Assembly: GCF_008065135.1 (NCBI RefSeq)
Contig: NZ_CP042914.1
Span: forward strand, 868,001 to 932,000
DNA: 64,000 nt
From: Roseimaritima ulvae
GTDB lineage: Bacteria > Planctomycetota > Planctomycetia > Pirellulales > Pirellulaceae
Direction of reading: 5' to 3'
Shown: positions 1-9,079 of the stretch, one piece after another
Numbering within the stretch: the stretch's first letter is position 1
Layout: each line of letters opens with the position of its first letter
Program-made: the position numbers and the translations under genes
The notes under the pieces: model-generated
Seen by the model: only the letters and a program-made list of their open reading frames with translations
Told to the model about the DNA's origin: nothing
Databases searched by the model: none

Positions 1-50
1 CTTCACGCCTCACTTTTGATCACAACCTCCTCGATATCCATCCACAACGC

Positions 51-779
51 ATGACTGATCTACAAGGAAAAAACGTCGCCATCACCGGTGGGGGCACGGG
101 AATCGGAGCCGGTATTGCCACGGCCCTAGCCGCCGCCGGGTGCCGCGTGTTGGTCGGAGGCCGCCGCCAAGAACCGCTTGATGCCCTGGCCGCCGCCGTC
201 GAGGGAGACCTGCAGGGGCACGTGTTGGATGTGGCCGACCGCGACAGTGTGAAGCGGTTTTTTGAGCATGCCCATCAGCATCTCGGCGAGATCGATGTCC
301 TGGTCAACAGCGCGGGCGTGAATATCGTCAACCGTTCGATGGCCACCATGGAACCCGATGATTGGGACCGCGTGCTGCAGATCAATGCCTCGGGGGCCTA
401 TTACTGTATGCAGCAGGTGCTACCGGCGATGCGTCGTCGCCGGGACGGGGTGGTCGTAAATATTTCCTCGATCGCCGGCAAGCGGGCCATCGCTCTAGGG
501 GGCGTGGTGTACTGCGCCTCCAAATTTGCCATGACCGCGATGGGCACTGCCGTGGCCAACGAAGTTCGCGAAGAGGGCGTGCGGATCACCAATGTCTATC
601 CGGGCGAGGTGAACACCCCGATTCTGGACAACCGTCCGGCTCCGGTATCGCAAGAGCACAAAGATTCGATCCTGCAACCCGAAGATATCGCGTCCTTGGT
701 CGTGGCCATCTGCCGCTTGCCGCCTCGAGCTCATGTGCCCGAAATTGTGATCAAGCCGACCAAACAGGAGTGGGTCTAG
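51..779 (+). CDS. SDR family oxidoreductase
   Basis: A 242-residue short-chain dehydrogenase/reductase of classical length. The nucleotide-binding glycine motif TGGGTGIG is at residues 12-19, the structural NSAG motif at 86-89, and the catalytic Ser140, Tyr154 and Lys158 (YCASK) are all present, so the enzyme should be an active NAD(P)-dependent cytosolic oxidoreductase. The substrate cannot be read from sequence. The ATG at 51 is the only start that keeps the N-terminal beta strand intact. The stop is 3 bases before the scpB start, so the two genes are probably cotranscribed, although no functional link is obvious. Confidence 0.93.
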   Translation: MTDLQGKNVAITGGGTGIGAGIATALAAAGCRVLVGGRRQEPLDALAAAVEGDLQGHVLDVADRDSVKRFFEHAHQHLGEIDVLVNSAGVNIVNRSMATMEPDDWDRVLQINASGAYYCMQQVLPAMRRRRDGVVVNISSIAGKRAIALGGVVYCASKFAMTAMGTAVANEVREEGVRITNVYPGEVNTPILDNRPAPVSQEHKDSILQPEDIASLVVAICRLPPRAHVPEIVIKPTKQEWV

Positions 780-782
780 CGG

Positions 783-1637
783 ATGAGCGAAGACCAGCAG
801 CCCCTGCCGGACGACAGCCACCAAGATACGCCCGATCAGCCGGAGGGATTCGATCAGCCTGAGGAGTTCGATCAGCCTGAGGAGTTCGATCAGCCCGAGC
901 AAGACGGGCCGTCCGAGCAGGACGAACAGGACGAACACTGGGAAGGGGTGTCGCTGGAGGAGCTGGGCGCCGCCTATGCGAAAGTGCTGGCCGATGCGGA
1001 AGGTGTGCCGCTAGATGAACCCGAGACTGGCCCGCCCGAAGAGACGCCGCCGGCTGAAGACGAGCAGCCGGAGCTGGAAGCCGAAGCCGATGGTCCGGTC
1101 ACGATCGAAGGCATCATCGAAGCGGCGTTGTTTGTCGGGCATCCCGAAAACCAGCGACTGACCGCCAAACAGATCGCCGGCATGATCCGCGATGTGTCAC
1201 CCAACGAGGTTGAAGAAACCGTCGCCGCTCTCAACGCCTCGTATGCCAAAGCCGGCCAGGCGATTCGCATCGTCCATGACAACGGCGGCTTGCAGATGGT
1301 GTTAGCGCCGGAGCTGGAGACGGTCCGCCGAGCCTTTTACGGAAAAGTCCGCGAGGCCCATCTGTCGCTTGGAGCCGTCGAAGTCTTGGCCCTGGTGGCC
1401 TATCAGCCAGGGATTTCCGCACAAAAGGTTCAAGATCAACGCGGCAAAGACAGCGGCCCGCTACTGAACCAGATGGTCCGCAGGCGATTGTTGCGGATGG
1501 AACGAGTCAAGCCGGAGGGGGGTGGTCGAGCCACCGCTACGTATTACCCCACCGAACGTTTTTTGCATCTGTTCCAATTAAGCAGTCTTGAGGACCTGCC
1601 CCATGTCGAAGAAGAAGGTACCGTCAATCAGCTGTGA
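783..1637 (+). CDS. scpB: Segregation and condensation protein B (ScpB)
   Basis: 284 residues. The C-terminal two thirds (from about residue 106, TIEGIIEAALFVG) is the paired winged-helix ScpB domain, including the conserved stretch around VLALVAYQPGIS. ScpB binds ScpA and the SMC ATPase to form the bacterial condensin complex that compacts and segregates the chromosome in the cytosol. The first 105 residues are a strongly acidic, probably disordered extension not found in short ScpB proteins. It includes repeated FDQPEE units encoded by an 18-base tandem repeat. The start at 783 lies just after the upstream stop. Confidence 0.93.
   Translation: MSEDQQPLPDDSHQDTPDQPEGFDQPEEFDQPEEFDQPEQDGPSEQDEQDEHWEGVSLEELGAAYAKVLADAEGVPLDEPETGPPEETPPAEDEQPELEAEADGPVTIEGIIEAALFVGHPENQRLTAKQIAGMIRDVSPNEVEETVAALNASYAKAGQAIRIVHDNGGLQMVLAPELETVRRAFYGKVREAHLSLGAVEVLALVAYQPGISAQKVQDQRGKDSGPLLNQMVRRRLLRMERVKPEGGGRATATYYPTERFLHLFQLSSLEDLPHVEEEGTVNQL
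834..905 (+). repeat. 18-bp in-frame tandem repeat in scpB
   Basis: Four 18-base units beginning GATCAGCC at 834, 852, 870 and 888. The two middle units are identical and the last is diverged. They encode the DQPE(E/G)F repeats of the acidic ScpB N-terminus. Because 18 is a multiple of three, copy number can change without a frameshift. Confidence 0.85.
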
Positions 1638-1799
1638 TGGTCGTCGTTCGCTCCGCGAACGCAACGCATTTAACGCATTCAACGCCATAACGTCCCCCGC
1701 CCCTGGTATTAGGGCTCGGCGAATCGGTATTGCGCTAACACGCATTACAAACTAAGCTAATACTTTGTTGCCTACTTCTCTTTAACCCAGGCCCCATCG
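1638..1799. other. Intergenic region with TCC-loop hairpin
   Basis: 162 bases between scpB and the NusG-like gene. A perfect 6-bp hairpin lies at 1646-1660 (GTTCGC, loop TCC, GCGAAC), followed by short direct repeats of AACGC. The hairpin has the same TCC-loop design as the one at 9095-9111, which suggests a dispersed palindromic element. No T-run follows, so it is not a clear intrinsic terminator. I see no convincing promoter. Confidence 0.5.
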
Positions 1800-2366
1800 A
1801 TGCCCCTGCTGCCGTCAGAGCCGGACATGTTTCCGGAGGACTTGTTGGACACGGTTGCCGAAGACGCACCCTGGTGGGCGATTTACACTCGCTCACGTCA
1901 GGAAAAAGCTTTGATGCGGCAGCTGCAACAGGCGGGTATCCCTTTCTACGGGCCGGTGATCGAGCGCCGCTACCGTTCGCCCGCCGGGCGGGTGCGGACC
2001 TCATACACGCCCTTATTTTCCAATTACGTGTTTCTGCAGGGCGATGAAGAAGCGCGTTATCAGGCCGTCTGTACGGGCTGTGTGTCGCGCTGTGTTCCGG
2101 TCGACGACCCGGCTCGTTTGGTTACTGATCTGCGGCAGGTACATGCTTTAATCATGACCAAGCAACCGTTGTCGCCCGAGGCGCGGATTGAACCGGGAGA
2201 TGTCGTGCGGATCAAGAATGGCCAGTTCGCCGGCTTTGAGGGCCGGGTTTCGCGACGCGAGCACGAGGTGCGGTTAGTGATCGACGTTCAGTTTATGAAC
2301 CAGGGCGTCTCGGTGGCGTTGGACGACTGCCAGATGGAAGTGGTCAGCAAGGCGCCGGTGGAATAA
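1800..2366 (+). CDS. NusG-like (RfaH/UpxY-type) antitermination factor
   Basis: 188 residues. The N-terminal NGN domain starts at WWAIYTRSRQEKAL (about residues 25-38) and continues through the PLFSNYVFLQG strand. A C-terminal KOW-type domain runs from about residue 135 (DVVRIKNGQFAGFEGRVSRR). These proteins bind RNA polymerase and alter elongation. Specialised paralogues such as RfaH, UpxY and LoaP act on long polysaccharide operons. The divergence from housekeeping NusG, the absence of the usual secE/ribosomal neighbours, and the position just before a 35-kb glycan locus support a dedicated factor. Its target is inference. The gene converges on the kinase gene, with only 10 bases between the stops. 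Confidence 0.88.
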   Translation: MPLLPSEPDMFPEDLLDTVAEDAPWWAIYTRSRQEKALMRQLQQAGIPFYGPVIERRYRSPAGRVRTSYTPLFSNYVFLQGDEEARYQAVCTGCVSRCVPVDDPARLVTDLRQVHALIMTKQPLSPEARIEPGDVVRIKNGQFAGFEGRVSRREHEVRLVIDVQFMNQGVSVALDDCQMEVVSKAPVE

Positions 2367-2376
2367 CGCCGCGGTT

Positions 2377-4881
2377 CTACTTCCCGGCCAGCACCTCGTC
2401 GTCCTCGTGCTCGTCGTAGTACTCCTCGTACTCGGCTCCTACGGTATTGCCGTAGGAGTAGCCGTAGCCTTCGCGGTAGTAGTTGCTGTTGTTATAGCCC
2501 TCACGGCTACCGTAGCGACCGTACTGTCCGGCGTCGGCACTGCCCACGGCGTTGACCACGACTCCGATGATATCGGCGTTAAGCGTCTCCAGCATACGGA
2601 TGGCTTGCGCGGAGCGGGGGCGGGTCTGTTTGCCCAGGCGGACCACCATGATCACACCATCGACACGTGGCACGATGTTGCTGGGGTCCGTGACGGCCAG
2701 CATCGGCGGCGAGTCGACGATGATGATATCGAATTTATCTTTCACCAATCCGATAAACACATCCAGGCTGCCGGAGGACAGCAGTTCGGCGGGGTTTTCG
2801 GGTTTCTTGCCGCCGGCGACGACCGACAGGTTGGCCACTTCAGTGTCGTGGACAGCGTCGGCGATGACGTCAAAGCCGACGCTGCCATCATTGCTGCTGG
2901 GCAGCATTTCGAGGGCCCAGGCGAGCCCTTTTTCGGTATGAACGCCCAGTAATTTGTCGACCTTGGGACGCCTCAGGTCGGCATCGACCAACAGTACGTT
3001 CTTGCCGGATTGAGCGATCGAAATCGCGATGTTGGCGGCGATCGTGGATTTGCCTTCGGCGGGGGCCGAACTGGTTACCTGCAGGACCTTTCGAGCCCCG
3101 CCCTGGGAGCTGAAAAACAGGGCCGTGCGAATGGACTTGAAGGCTTCGGAGTTGGGGTTTTTGGGATGGTGGAAAGTGATCAGGGAATGATCCAGGTGGG
3201 AGCCTTCTTTTGGCGCCAATTTGGAGCGGAACTTGCCTTTGGAGATAAACGGGATGTGTCCGATCACGGGGCTCTTGAGGTGCTCGGCGATTTCTTCGGC
3301 GCTTTGGTAGGACTTGTCGCTAATGCCCAGCAGCAGGCTCAGCCCCGCCATGGCTCCGAAGCCCAGGATGCCACCGAGCAGTATCGACCGCGACTGCATG
3401 GCCGTCAGTTTGCTGCCCCGCTTGGGCGATTCCAGCGGGACGATCCGCACGCCTTCCGATTCGGCTGTGATGCTGACTTCGTCCAGTCGCGCCACGATCC
3501 GATCGTAGAGCTGTTGTTGGCGAGCGATTTCGCGGGTCAGCCGGTCATGCTCGATCTCCGCGGCACGCTCTTCAAACATCGCATCGGTTTCATTTTTGTA
3601 GGCCTCGGTGACGACTTCGATTTCATGCGCCAGCAGTTTCATTTGTTGTTTCATGGCTAGGACCAGCAAGCGGACGTGTTCCCTGCGTCGCTGCTCGGCG
3701 ATCGCTTCCAGGTCTTCTGGGGTTTGGTCGGCTTGTTGTTGTTCATGAAGCGCGTTTTGGCGTTCGACCAGTTGCTGGACCTTTAAGGCGTACTCTCGCT
3801 CGGAGGTTTCCATGCGTTCGATCTGAGACTGCATGGAGCGGATCTGGGCTTGGAGCTTCTTTACCGTGGGGTGATTCTCGCCGACGGTTTTCAGCAGTTC
3901 CTGTTCTTGCAGTTGCAGCGGATATAGCGTGCCGGTCCGCAGGCTTTCGGCTCGCGACAAGGCGGCCGGTTGGGGCGTCAGTTCGGGGGTGGTACTTACC
4001 GGGGTTTTCTCTCCCTCCACCACAATCACCGAGGGTTCGTTGTTCTGTGCGGTGGCCTCGGTGGGAATGATTTGATTCGCGTTGCTGTCCAGCAACAGCA
4101 GCACCGCTTCGGTGCTCTCGCCCGCCTTGAATGCCGTTTCGGCGGCTTTCAGCTTGCTGGACAACTGCGTCTGTTGGACGACCAGATCCTGCCGTTGCCG
4201 CAAGTAGCGGTCGGCGTAGTCGCGATGGATGCTGGCCAGCTCGCCTTCGCGGTAGACCAATGCGGTGTTCCGTTTGAACTCGTCGAAATCGGCTTCGAGT
4301 TCCTGGAGGCGATTGAGCACTCCGCCGCGAGCTTGGTTGATCAGGTCCAGGGCTTCTTTTCCAACCGTACTTTGCTGTTCTATCAAATGTTCCGCATAGG
4401 CGTCTTTGATGGCTTGCAGCACCCGCAGTGGAGTTTCTTGTGTGTTGCTGGTGTAGCTGATTTCGTAGACCGTCTGCCCCAGTGGTTTGACCGAGAAGGC
4501 ACCGCTGGCGGCCAGGCGGGCGCCGATTTCCTTGGCGGACATGCCGGCGAAGGGAGTCAATTCATGCAGCTTTCCCAGTTCGGCGGCACGCTCCAACACG
4601 GTTTCGCTGCGCATCACCAAAGTCTGTTCACTGCCGGATTCGGCAAACACCGCCGTGCCCACACCTTGCACCGGAATTTGATTGGCATGAGGCTGCACCA
4701 GCTGAAACTTCGCTGAGGACCTGTACACCGGCGGTTGGGTCGAGTTCTGCCACCAGCCCACGCCGGCGCCGACCGCCACACCCAAGATCAACAACAGTTT
4801 TCGCTGCCAGAGCATCCGGAAATAGTTGGGCGAACTGGGAGACGCAAGCGTAGGAGTGCCGTCTGGGGTGTCACGAAGCAT
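2377..4881 (-). CDS. Wzc-like polysaccharide tyrosine autokinase
   Basis: 834 residues, matching the bacterial tyrosine kinase/polysaccharide co-polymerase family. Order: short cytosolic N-terminus, first membrane helix (about 28-44), long periplasmic Wzz/GNVR region with extensive coiled coil (about 130-470), second membrane helix (about 497-520), then a cytosolic CpsD-type kinase. The kinase shows Walker A SSAPAEGKST near residue 605, the Walker A' motif LLVDADLRRP and a later VDSPP. The tail is a tyrosine cluster with about 11 Tyr, the usual autophosphorylation site. Such proteins control chain length and export of Wzy-dependent polysaccharides. The gene is downstream of the GT4 gene on the same strand. 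Confidence 0.93.
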   Translation of the reverse strand: MLRDTPDGTPTLASPSSPNYFRMLWQRKLLLILGVAVGAGVGWWQNSTQPPVYRSSAKFQLVQPHANQIPVQGVGTAVFAESGSEQTLVMRSETVLERAAELGKLHELTPFAGMSAKEIGARLAASGAFSVKPLGQTVYEISYTSNTQETPLRVLQAIKDAYAEHLIEQQSTVGKEALDLINQARGGVLNRLQELEADFDEFKRNTALVYREGELASIHRDYADRYLRQRQDLVVQQTQLSSKLKAAETAFKAGESTEAVLLLLDSNANQIIPTEATAQNNEPSVIVVEGEKTPVSTTPELTPQPAALSRAESLRTGTLYPLQLQEQELLKTVGENHPTVKKLQAQIRSMQSQIERMETSEREYALKVQQLVERQNALHEQQQADQTPEDLEAIAEQRRREHVRLLVLAMKQQMKLLAHEIEVVTEAYKNETDAMFEERAAEIEHDRLTREIARQQQLYDRIVARLDEVSITAESEGVRIVPLESPKRGSKLTAMQSRSILLGGILGFGAMAGLSLLLGISDKSYQSAEEIAEHLKSPVIGHIPFISKGKFRSKLAPKEGSHLDHSLITFHHPKNPNSEAFKSIRTALFFSSQGGARKVLQVTSSAPAEGKSTIAANIAISIAQSGKNVLLVDADLRRPKVDKLLGVHTEKGLAWALEMLPSSNDGSVGFDVIADAVHDTEVANLSVVAGGKKPENPAELLSSGSLDVFIGLVKDKFDIIIVDSPPMLAVTDPSNIVPRVDGVIMVVRLGKQTRPRSAQAIRMLETLNADIIGVVVNAVGSADAGQYGRYGSREGYNNSNYYREGYGYSYGNTVGAEYEEYYDEHEDDEVLAGK

Positions 4882-5089
4882 GGAAGTTTCCTCGTAGATG
4901 GTCTTTCGAGTCCGAAAACCAGGCTATCTGAATATCAAGTTGATTGTATGAATAGGAGTGCATGCCACCCCCTTATTGTTGCCAAGAAAGGCAAAAAAAC
5001 GAAGAGAATCGCCGCAGCGATATTCCGCTGATGAGTGAAGTCCGCAATATTTTCCCTTGGCTTGCGGGGATCTACAAGCCTTTGGTTCG

Positions 5090-6634
5090 CTAAATCTCCA
5101 ACTCTTGCGATGAGTCTGCCGGTTGTTCCGGTAAGGACTCCCCGGACAACTCGGTCGGGCCCCCTGGAGCCAAGCTGGGGTTCCAGTCCGGCAATAATTG
5201 GCGATAGATGTTCAGATTGGTTTCGATCACGGTCCGCTCGTCAAATTCTCGCTCCGCCTTGTGGCGGCTGGCCTGCCCCATTCGAACCAGGTCTGCGGGG
5301 CAGCTCAGCATCGACTGCAAGGCCGCGGCCAATGCCGACGCGTCTTGCACTGGCACCAACCGACCGTTGACCTGATCTTCGACGACTTCCCGGCAGCCCG
5401 GCACGTCAGTGGTCAGCAGAGGCCGCGACATCGCCATGGCTTCGAGCAGCGCTCGCGGGGTGCCCTCACGGTAGCTGGGCAGTACCACTAGGTCGGCCCG
5501 CCTTAGATAAGGACGGACATCGTCAACGCGTTCCAGGTTATGGATCAAACCCTCCTCAATCCATTGTCGGCACTGCTCGGCGGTGGCGCTGGAGCGGTTA
5601 CCGGCATCGATATCGCCGCACACCAAAAGCTTCGCGTCGCTGCCCTGGCGCTTTAATTGCCGCATCGCCTCGATCAGTTCGAAGAACCCCTTTTCTCGCA
5701 GTAGTCGGCCGACAAACAGGATCTGAGGTGGCTGGCCGCGATGGGGAAGCGTCGCCGGAAACCGCTCGAGGTCGACGCCCGATCCGCGGGTCACCGTGGC
5801 GTTTTCTCGCAGTGGACTGCCGAAGCGACGCAGCAGGTCGAGGTCGTCTTGGTTCTGAAGAACGACGTGGGTCCGCCGGCCGGCCAGACTCCACACATAC
5901 CAATTCATCGACAGCCGCTGGGCCAGTTTGCCGCGAAGGCTGGCCTTGGGGGAAATGATCAGGTACGGCAACCCCGTGACGGCGTTGACGATTGCCGGCA
6001 CGCCGCACAGCCGCGCGCTGACCGTGCCGTACAGCAGGGCTTTGACCGTGTAGTGATGGACCAGATCGGGTTTCACCCGGCGGTAGATGCGGGCTAGGCT
6101 GGCCAGCGAAGCCAGCTCGCGAAACGGGTTCAGGCTGCGTCGCTGGATCGTCCAGGGATGAAACTGGATACCATGGCGTTGCAGTTGGGGGACATAGTCG
6201 TCCGGGGGCGCCGCCGCATGCACCTCCACGCCCAGAGCTTGCACCGCCCGCATATGATTGAGGCGAAAGTGCGCGAGGTTCCAGGCCGCGTTGGCGGTAA
6301 AGCAGATCCGCGTGATCTGGTTGGTGGCAGGCTGGGGGCTCCGCTGCGGCGTTCGGTCGCGACTGGAAATGCTCGTTCTCCTCAGCGGTGCAATGCGTAC
6401 GGGTTGGGAAGGATTACCGCTTCCCCCCCAGCGAGGGCTGCGAAATGGTTGGGGGGCTGATTTGGGTCGATTATGACACGATGGCTCGAGCGTAGGGCGA
6501 ACCGAAATGCGGTCAAGTGAGAAAGCGTCATCCAGCGGGAGTGAAATCGTTGCAGGCGTCACAGACGCTGCTATTCCGGGCTTTAACGATTGCCCCAGGC
6601 CGCTGGTGTACGGTTGTTGTGAGTTCCGAAGCAT
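5090..6634 (-). CDS. GT4 family glycosyltransferase with N-terminal extension
   Basis: 514 residues. A GT-B glycosyltransferase begins near residue 108 (RICFTANAAWNLAHFRLNHM). The GT1/GT4 C-terminal domain shows the donor-binding segment ILFVGRLLREKGFFELIEAM and the E-x7-E type motif EGTPRALLEAMAMSRP. It should transfer a sugar to a lipid-linked glycan on the cytosolic side of the inner membrane. The first 105 residues are proline/arginine/serine-rich without recognisable fold, so the true start may lie inside the listed frame; I saw no convincing internal ATG. A 208-base gap separates it from the downstream kinase gene. Confidence 0.85.
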   Translation of the reverse strand: MLRNSQQPYTSGLGQSLKPGIAASVTPATISLPLDDAFSLDRISVRPTLEPSCHNRPKSAPQPFRSPRWGGSGNPSQPVRIAPLRRTSISSRDRTPQRSPQPATNQITRICFTANAAWNLAHFRLNHMRAVQALGVEVHAAAPPDDYVPQLQRHGIQFHPWTIQRRSLNPFRELASLASLARIYRRVKPDLVHHYTVKALLYGTVSARLCGVPAIVNAVTGLPYLIISPKASLRGKLAQRLSMNWYVWSLAGRRTHVVLQNQDDLDLLRRFGSPLRENATVTRGSGVDLERFPATLPHRGQPPQILFVGRLLREKGFFELIEAMRQLKRQGSDAKLLVCGDIDAGNRSSATAEQCRQWIEEGLIHNLERVDDVRPYLRRADLVVLPSYREGTPRALLEAMAMSRPLLTTDVPGCREVVEDQVNGRLVPVQDASALAAALQSMLSCPADLVRMGQASRHKAEREFDERTVIETNLNIYRQLLPDWNPSLAPGGPTELSGESLPEQPADSSQELEI

Positions 6635-6940
6635 GCTACTTGCAACCCTTCGACTGTGGGCTACTCTGAATAAGAAAGGTAGCGAAAAGCAATCGCTATC
6701 GAGCCCAGACGCTTCGTGCGTCGCATGTCCGAGCGTCTGCGGAAGGGGGCTTCTTTCCGTATTTTACGCCGGTTTCATAAACTCATCATCATGGGTGGCA
6801 CTTTCTCAGGTGTCACTCACGGGAACGAAGTTCGCGCCGACAGCACTTCGGCTTTCCCCTCTCATTTCTTACGCACCTCGCAGCCGCAGCCACTACCGTT
6901 TCTCGATGGTGGTGCAACCCACGTGGGCCACCGTTTCATT
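6635..6940. promoter_or_regulatory. Divergent intergenic region before the main glycan operon
   Basis: About 306 bases between the minus-strand GT4 gene and the plus-strand aminotransferase. It must hold promoters for both directions, but I see no good -35/-10 pair. There is an inverted repeat AGACGCT (6707-6713) / AGCGTCT (6732-6738) that could be a hairpin or operator. An open frame runs through the region from 6716 into the aminotransferase, but the translated stretch does not resemble the family. No exact ops element (GGCGGTAG) for an RfaH-like factor was found here. Confidence 0.35.
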
Positions 6941-8041
6941 ATGCAGTTCATCGACTTGCAAACTCAGTACGTCAGCTATCAGGATGAAATCGATGCGCGG
7001 ATGCGCCAGGTGATGGAACACGGCCGATTCATTATGGGGCCCGAGATTAATGAACTGGAACAGCAGCTCTGCGAATTCACGGCGTCCAAACATTGCCTCA
7101 CAGTGTCCAGCGGAACCACCAGCCTCGAGATCGCGCTGCGTGCCTTAGGGATCGGCCCTGGTGATGAAGTCATCACCGTGCCGTTCACATGGATCAGTAG
7201 CGCCGAAGTGATTCTGCTGGTGGGAGCAACGCCGGTCTTCGTCGACATTGACCCAGCCACGTTTAATATCGATCTAGGCAAACTCGAAGCGGCCATCACC
7301 CCGAACACCAAAGCCATCCTGCCGGTGTGCTTATTCGGACAGATGCCCGATTTCAATCGCCTCAACGTAATCGCGGCACAGTATGGTGTCCCGGTGATCG
7401 AAGATGCCGCACAAAGTTTTGGAGCCACTCAAGAAGGGAAACGCAGTTGCAACATGTCCACCGTCGGAAGCACCAGTTTTTTCCCGGCCAAGCCGTTAGG
7501 CTGCTATGGGGATGGCGGTGCACTGTTTACGGATGACGATGAACTGGCCGCCGCGATGAAAGCAATTCGGACTCACGGCGGCAGTCGGCATCACCACACG
7601 TTGGTGGGCACGAATGGTCGTTTCGATACGTTGCAAGCCGCAGTCATCCTCGCCAAATTGCCGCACTTTCAAAACGAAGTCGATGCCCGGGGCCGGATCG
7701 GAGCCCGGTACTCCGAGGCCCTGCGTGACGTCTGCCAGGTTCCCGAAGTGGCCGCGGGTAATACCCATGTCTACGCCCAGTACACGATTCGCGTGCCCAA
7801 GCGAGACGAGCTCGCAAAGAAGCTCAGCGAAGCTGGCATCCCCACTGCCGTGTACTATCCCAAGTGCTTGCATGAACAGCCTGTGTTCGAAACCCTGGGC
7901 TACAAGTTGGGCGATTTCCCAAACAGCGAGGCCGCGTCGCGGGAAGTCCTCAGCTTGCCCATGCACCCGTTCTTGAGCCATCAAGACCAGGACAAAATCA
8001 TCGCCGCACTAAGAAGCAGCTTGCACGCAAGCTTGGTGTGA
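6941..8041 (+). CDS. DegT/DnrJ/EryC1/StrS sugar aminotransferase (WlbC/WbpE-like)
   Basis: 366 residues from the ATG at 6941. The upstream in-frame extension to 6716 lacks family similarity, whereas MQFIDLQTQY is the typical family start. PLP-dependent: the Schiff-base lysine sits in FFPAKPLGCYGDGG and the aspartate that contacts the PLP ring nitrogen in VIEDAAQSFGA. These enzymes transfer an amino group from glutamate to keto-sugar nucleotides. Because the next gene is a clear WlbA/WbpB-type dehydrogenase, the likely substrate is UDP-2-acetamido-3-keto-glucuronate, giving a 2,3-diamino uronic acid precursor. Substrate assignment is inference from context. Confidence 0.92.
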   Translation: MQFIDLQTQYVSYQDEIDARMRQVMEHGRFIMGPEINELEQQLCEFTASKHCLTVSSGTTSLEIALRALGIGPGDEVITVPFTWISSAEVILLVGATPVFVDIDPATFNIDLGKLEAAITPNTKAILPVCLFGQMPDFNRLNVIAAQYGVPVIEDAAQSFGATQEGKRSCNMSTVGSTSFFPAKPLGCYGDGGALFTDDDELAAAMKAIRTHGGSRHHHTLVGTNGRFDTLQAAVILAKLPHFQNEVDARGRIGARYSEALRDVCQVPEVAAGNTHVYAQYTIRVPKRDELAKKLSEAGIPTAVYYPKCLHEQPVFETLGYKLGDFPNSEAASREVLSLPMHPFLSHQDQDKIIAALRSSLHASLV

Positions 8042-8108
8042 TCCACGACGGCCAACCCCACCGCAATCGCCCTAACCATTCGAGCACCACTACCTAGGAC
8101 CTATTCGC

Positions 8109-9071
8109 TTGACTCAACAATTTGCCCTGATCGGTGCCGCTGGTTTTGTGGCTCCCAAGCACATGAAAGCGATTCGGGACACCGGCAACGAACTCATCGC
8201 CGCGATGGACCGCAATGACTCTGTCGGCGTGATCGATTCCTATGCCCCCGAAGCCGCTTTCTTCACTGAGTTCGAACGCTTTGATCGATTTCTCGAAAAA
8301 CGACGCCGCGAACAGGGCGGTGAAGCGATCGACTACCTGGCCATCTGCTCACCCAACTACTTGCACGACGCTCACTGCCGGCTCGCGCTGCGGGTCGGGG
8401 CACATGCGATTTGCGAAAAACCTTTGGTGATCAATCCCTGGAACTTGGATCAGCTGCGGGAACTCGAGCAAGAGTATGGCAAAAAGGTGTACTCCGTCTT
8501 GCAGCTTCGTTTGCACCCCGAAGTCATCGCGCTAAAGGAGCAAGTCGAGGCGTCCCAACGATCCGATCACGAAATTGAGTTGACTTACATTACCCGCCGC
8601 GGTCGCTGGTATCACCAATCATGGAAAGGCAATCCCGAACTATCCGGCGGTCTGGGGATGAACATCGGAGTGCATTTCTTCGACTTCCTGCTCTGGATCT
8701 TCGGCTCGGTGCAGCGTAGTTACCTGCATCTGAGTCAACCCGACAAGCTCTCGGGGGTGCTGCACTTAGAAAAAGCACGTATCAAATGGTTTCTCTCGAT
8801 CGATCATCATGACCTCCCCGATGAAGTGCAAGCCGCAGGCGGCTACGCCCACCGAGCGATCCGCGTGGACGGTAACGAAGTCGATCTGTCCAAAGGTTTT
8901 ACCGACCTGCATACGGAGGTCTACCGCAACATTCTGGCCGGCGGTGGGCACGGGATCGACGAAGCCCAGCGGGCGATCGAGCTGATCTATCAAATCCGCA
9001 CCAGTCAAACGGTACCCACCGGCGGCGCCGCGCATCCCTTCCTGTCCCCGAAACAATCCCTCCGCGTTTAG
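8109..9071 (+). CDS. wlbA: Gfo/Idh/MocA dehydrogenase, WlbA/WbpB-like
   Basis: 320 residues with a TTG start at 8109; no better ATG precedes the Rossmann strand FALIGAAGFVAPKHMKAI. The sequence closely recalls WlbA/WbpB, the UDP-N-acetylglucosaminuronate 3-dehydrogenase, including FFTEFERFDR, ICSPNYLHDAH and the catalytic ICEKPLVINPWN with Lys104. In that pathway UDP-GlcNAcA is oxidised at C3, after which the aminotransferase (the preceding gene here) adds nitrogen. The acetyltransferase WlbB and epimerase WlbD are not recognised next to it. The two genes are 67 bases apart on the same strand. Confidence 0.9.
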   Translation: MTQQFALIGAAGFVAPKHMKAIRDTGNELIAAMDRNDSVGVIDSYAPEAAFFTEFERFDRFLEKRRREQGGEAIDYLAICSPNYLHDAHCRLALRVGAHAICEKPLVINPWNLDQLRELEQEYGKKVYSVLQLRLHPEVIALKEQVEASQRSDHEIELTYITRRGRWYHQSWKGNPELSGGLGMNIGVHFFDFLLWIFGSVQRSYLHLSQPDKLSGVLHLEKARIKWFLSIDHHDLPDEVQAAGGYAHRAIRVDGNEVDLSKGFTDLHTEVYRNILAGGGHGIDEAQRAIELIYQIRTSQTVPTGGAAHPFLSPKQSLRV

Positions 9072-9079
9072 CATCGAGC

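Noticed and set aside
3970-4716. Plus-strand open frame of 248 codons inside the kinase gene
   Set aside because: Antisense to the coiled-coil part of the Wzc-like protein; Gly/Phe/Gln-rich and without motifs.
6076-6083. GGCGGTAG, the core of an RfaH ops element
   Set aside because: It lies inside the coding region of the minus-strand GT4 gene on the wrong strand and not in a leader, so it is likely chance.
6716-6940. 75-codon N-terminal extension of the first aminotransferase
   Set aside because: The translation has no aminotransferase features and the family normally begins at MQFIDLQTQY (6941).
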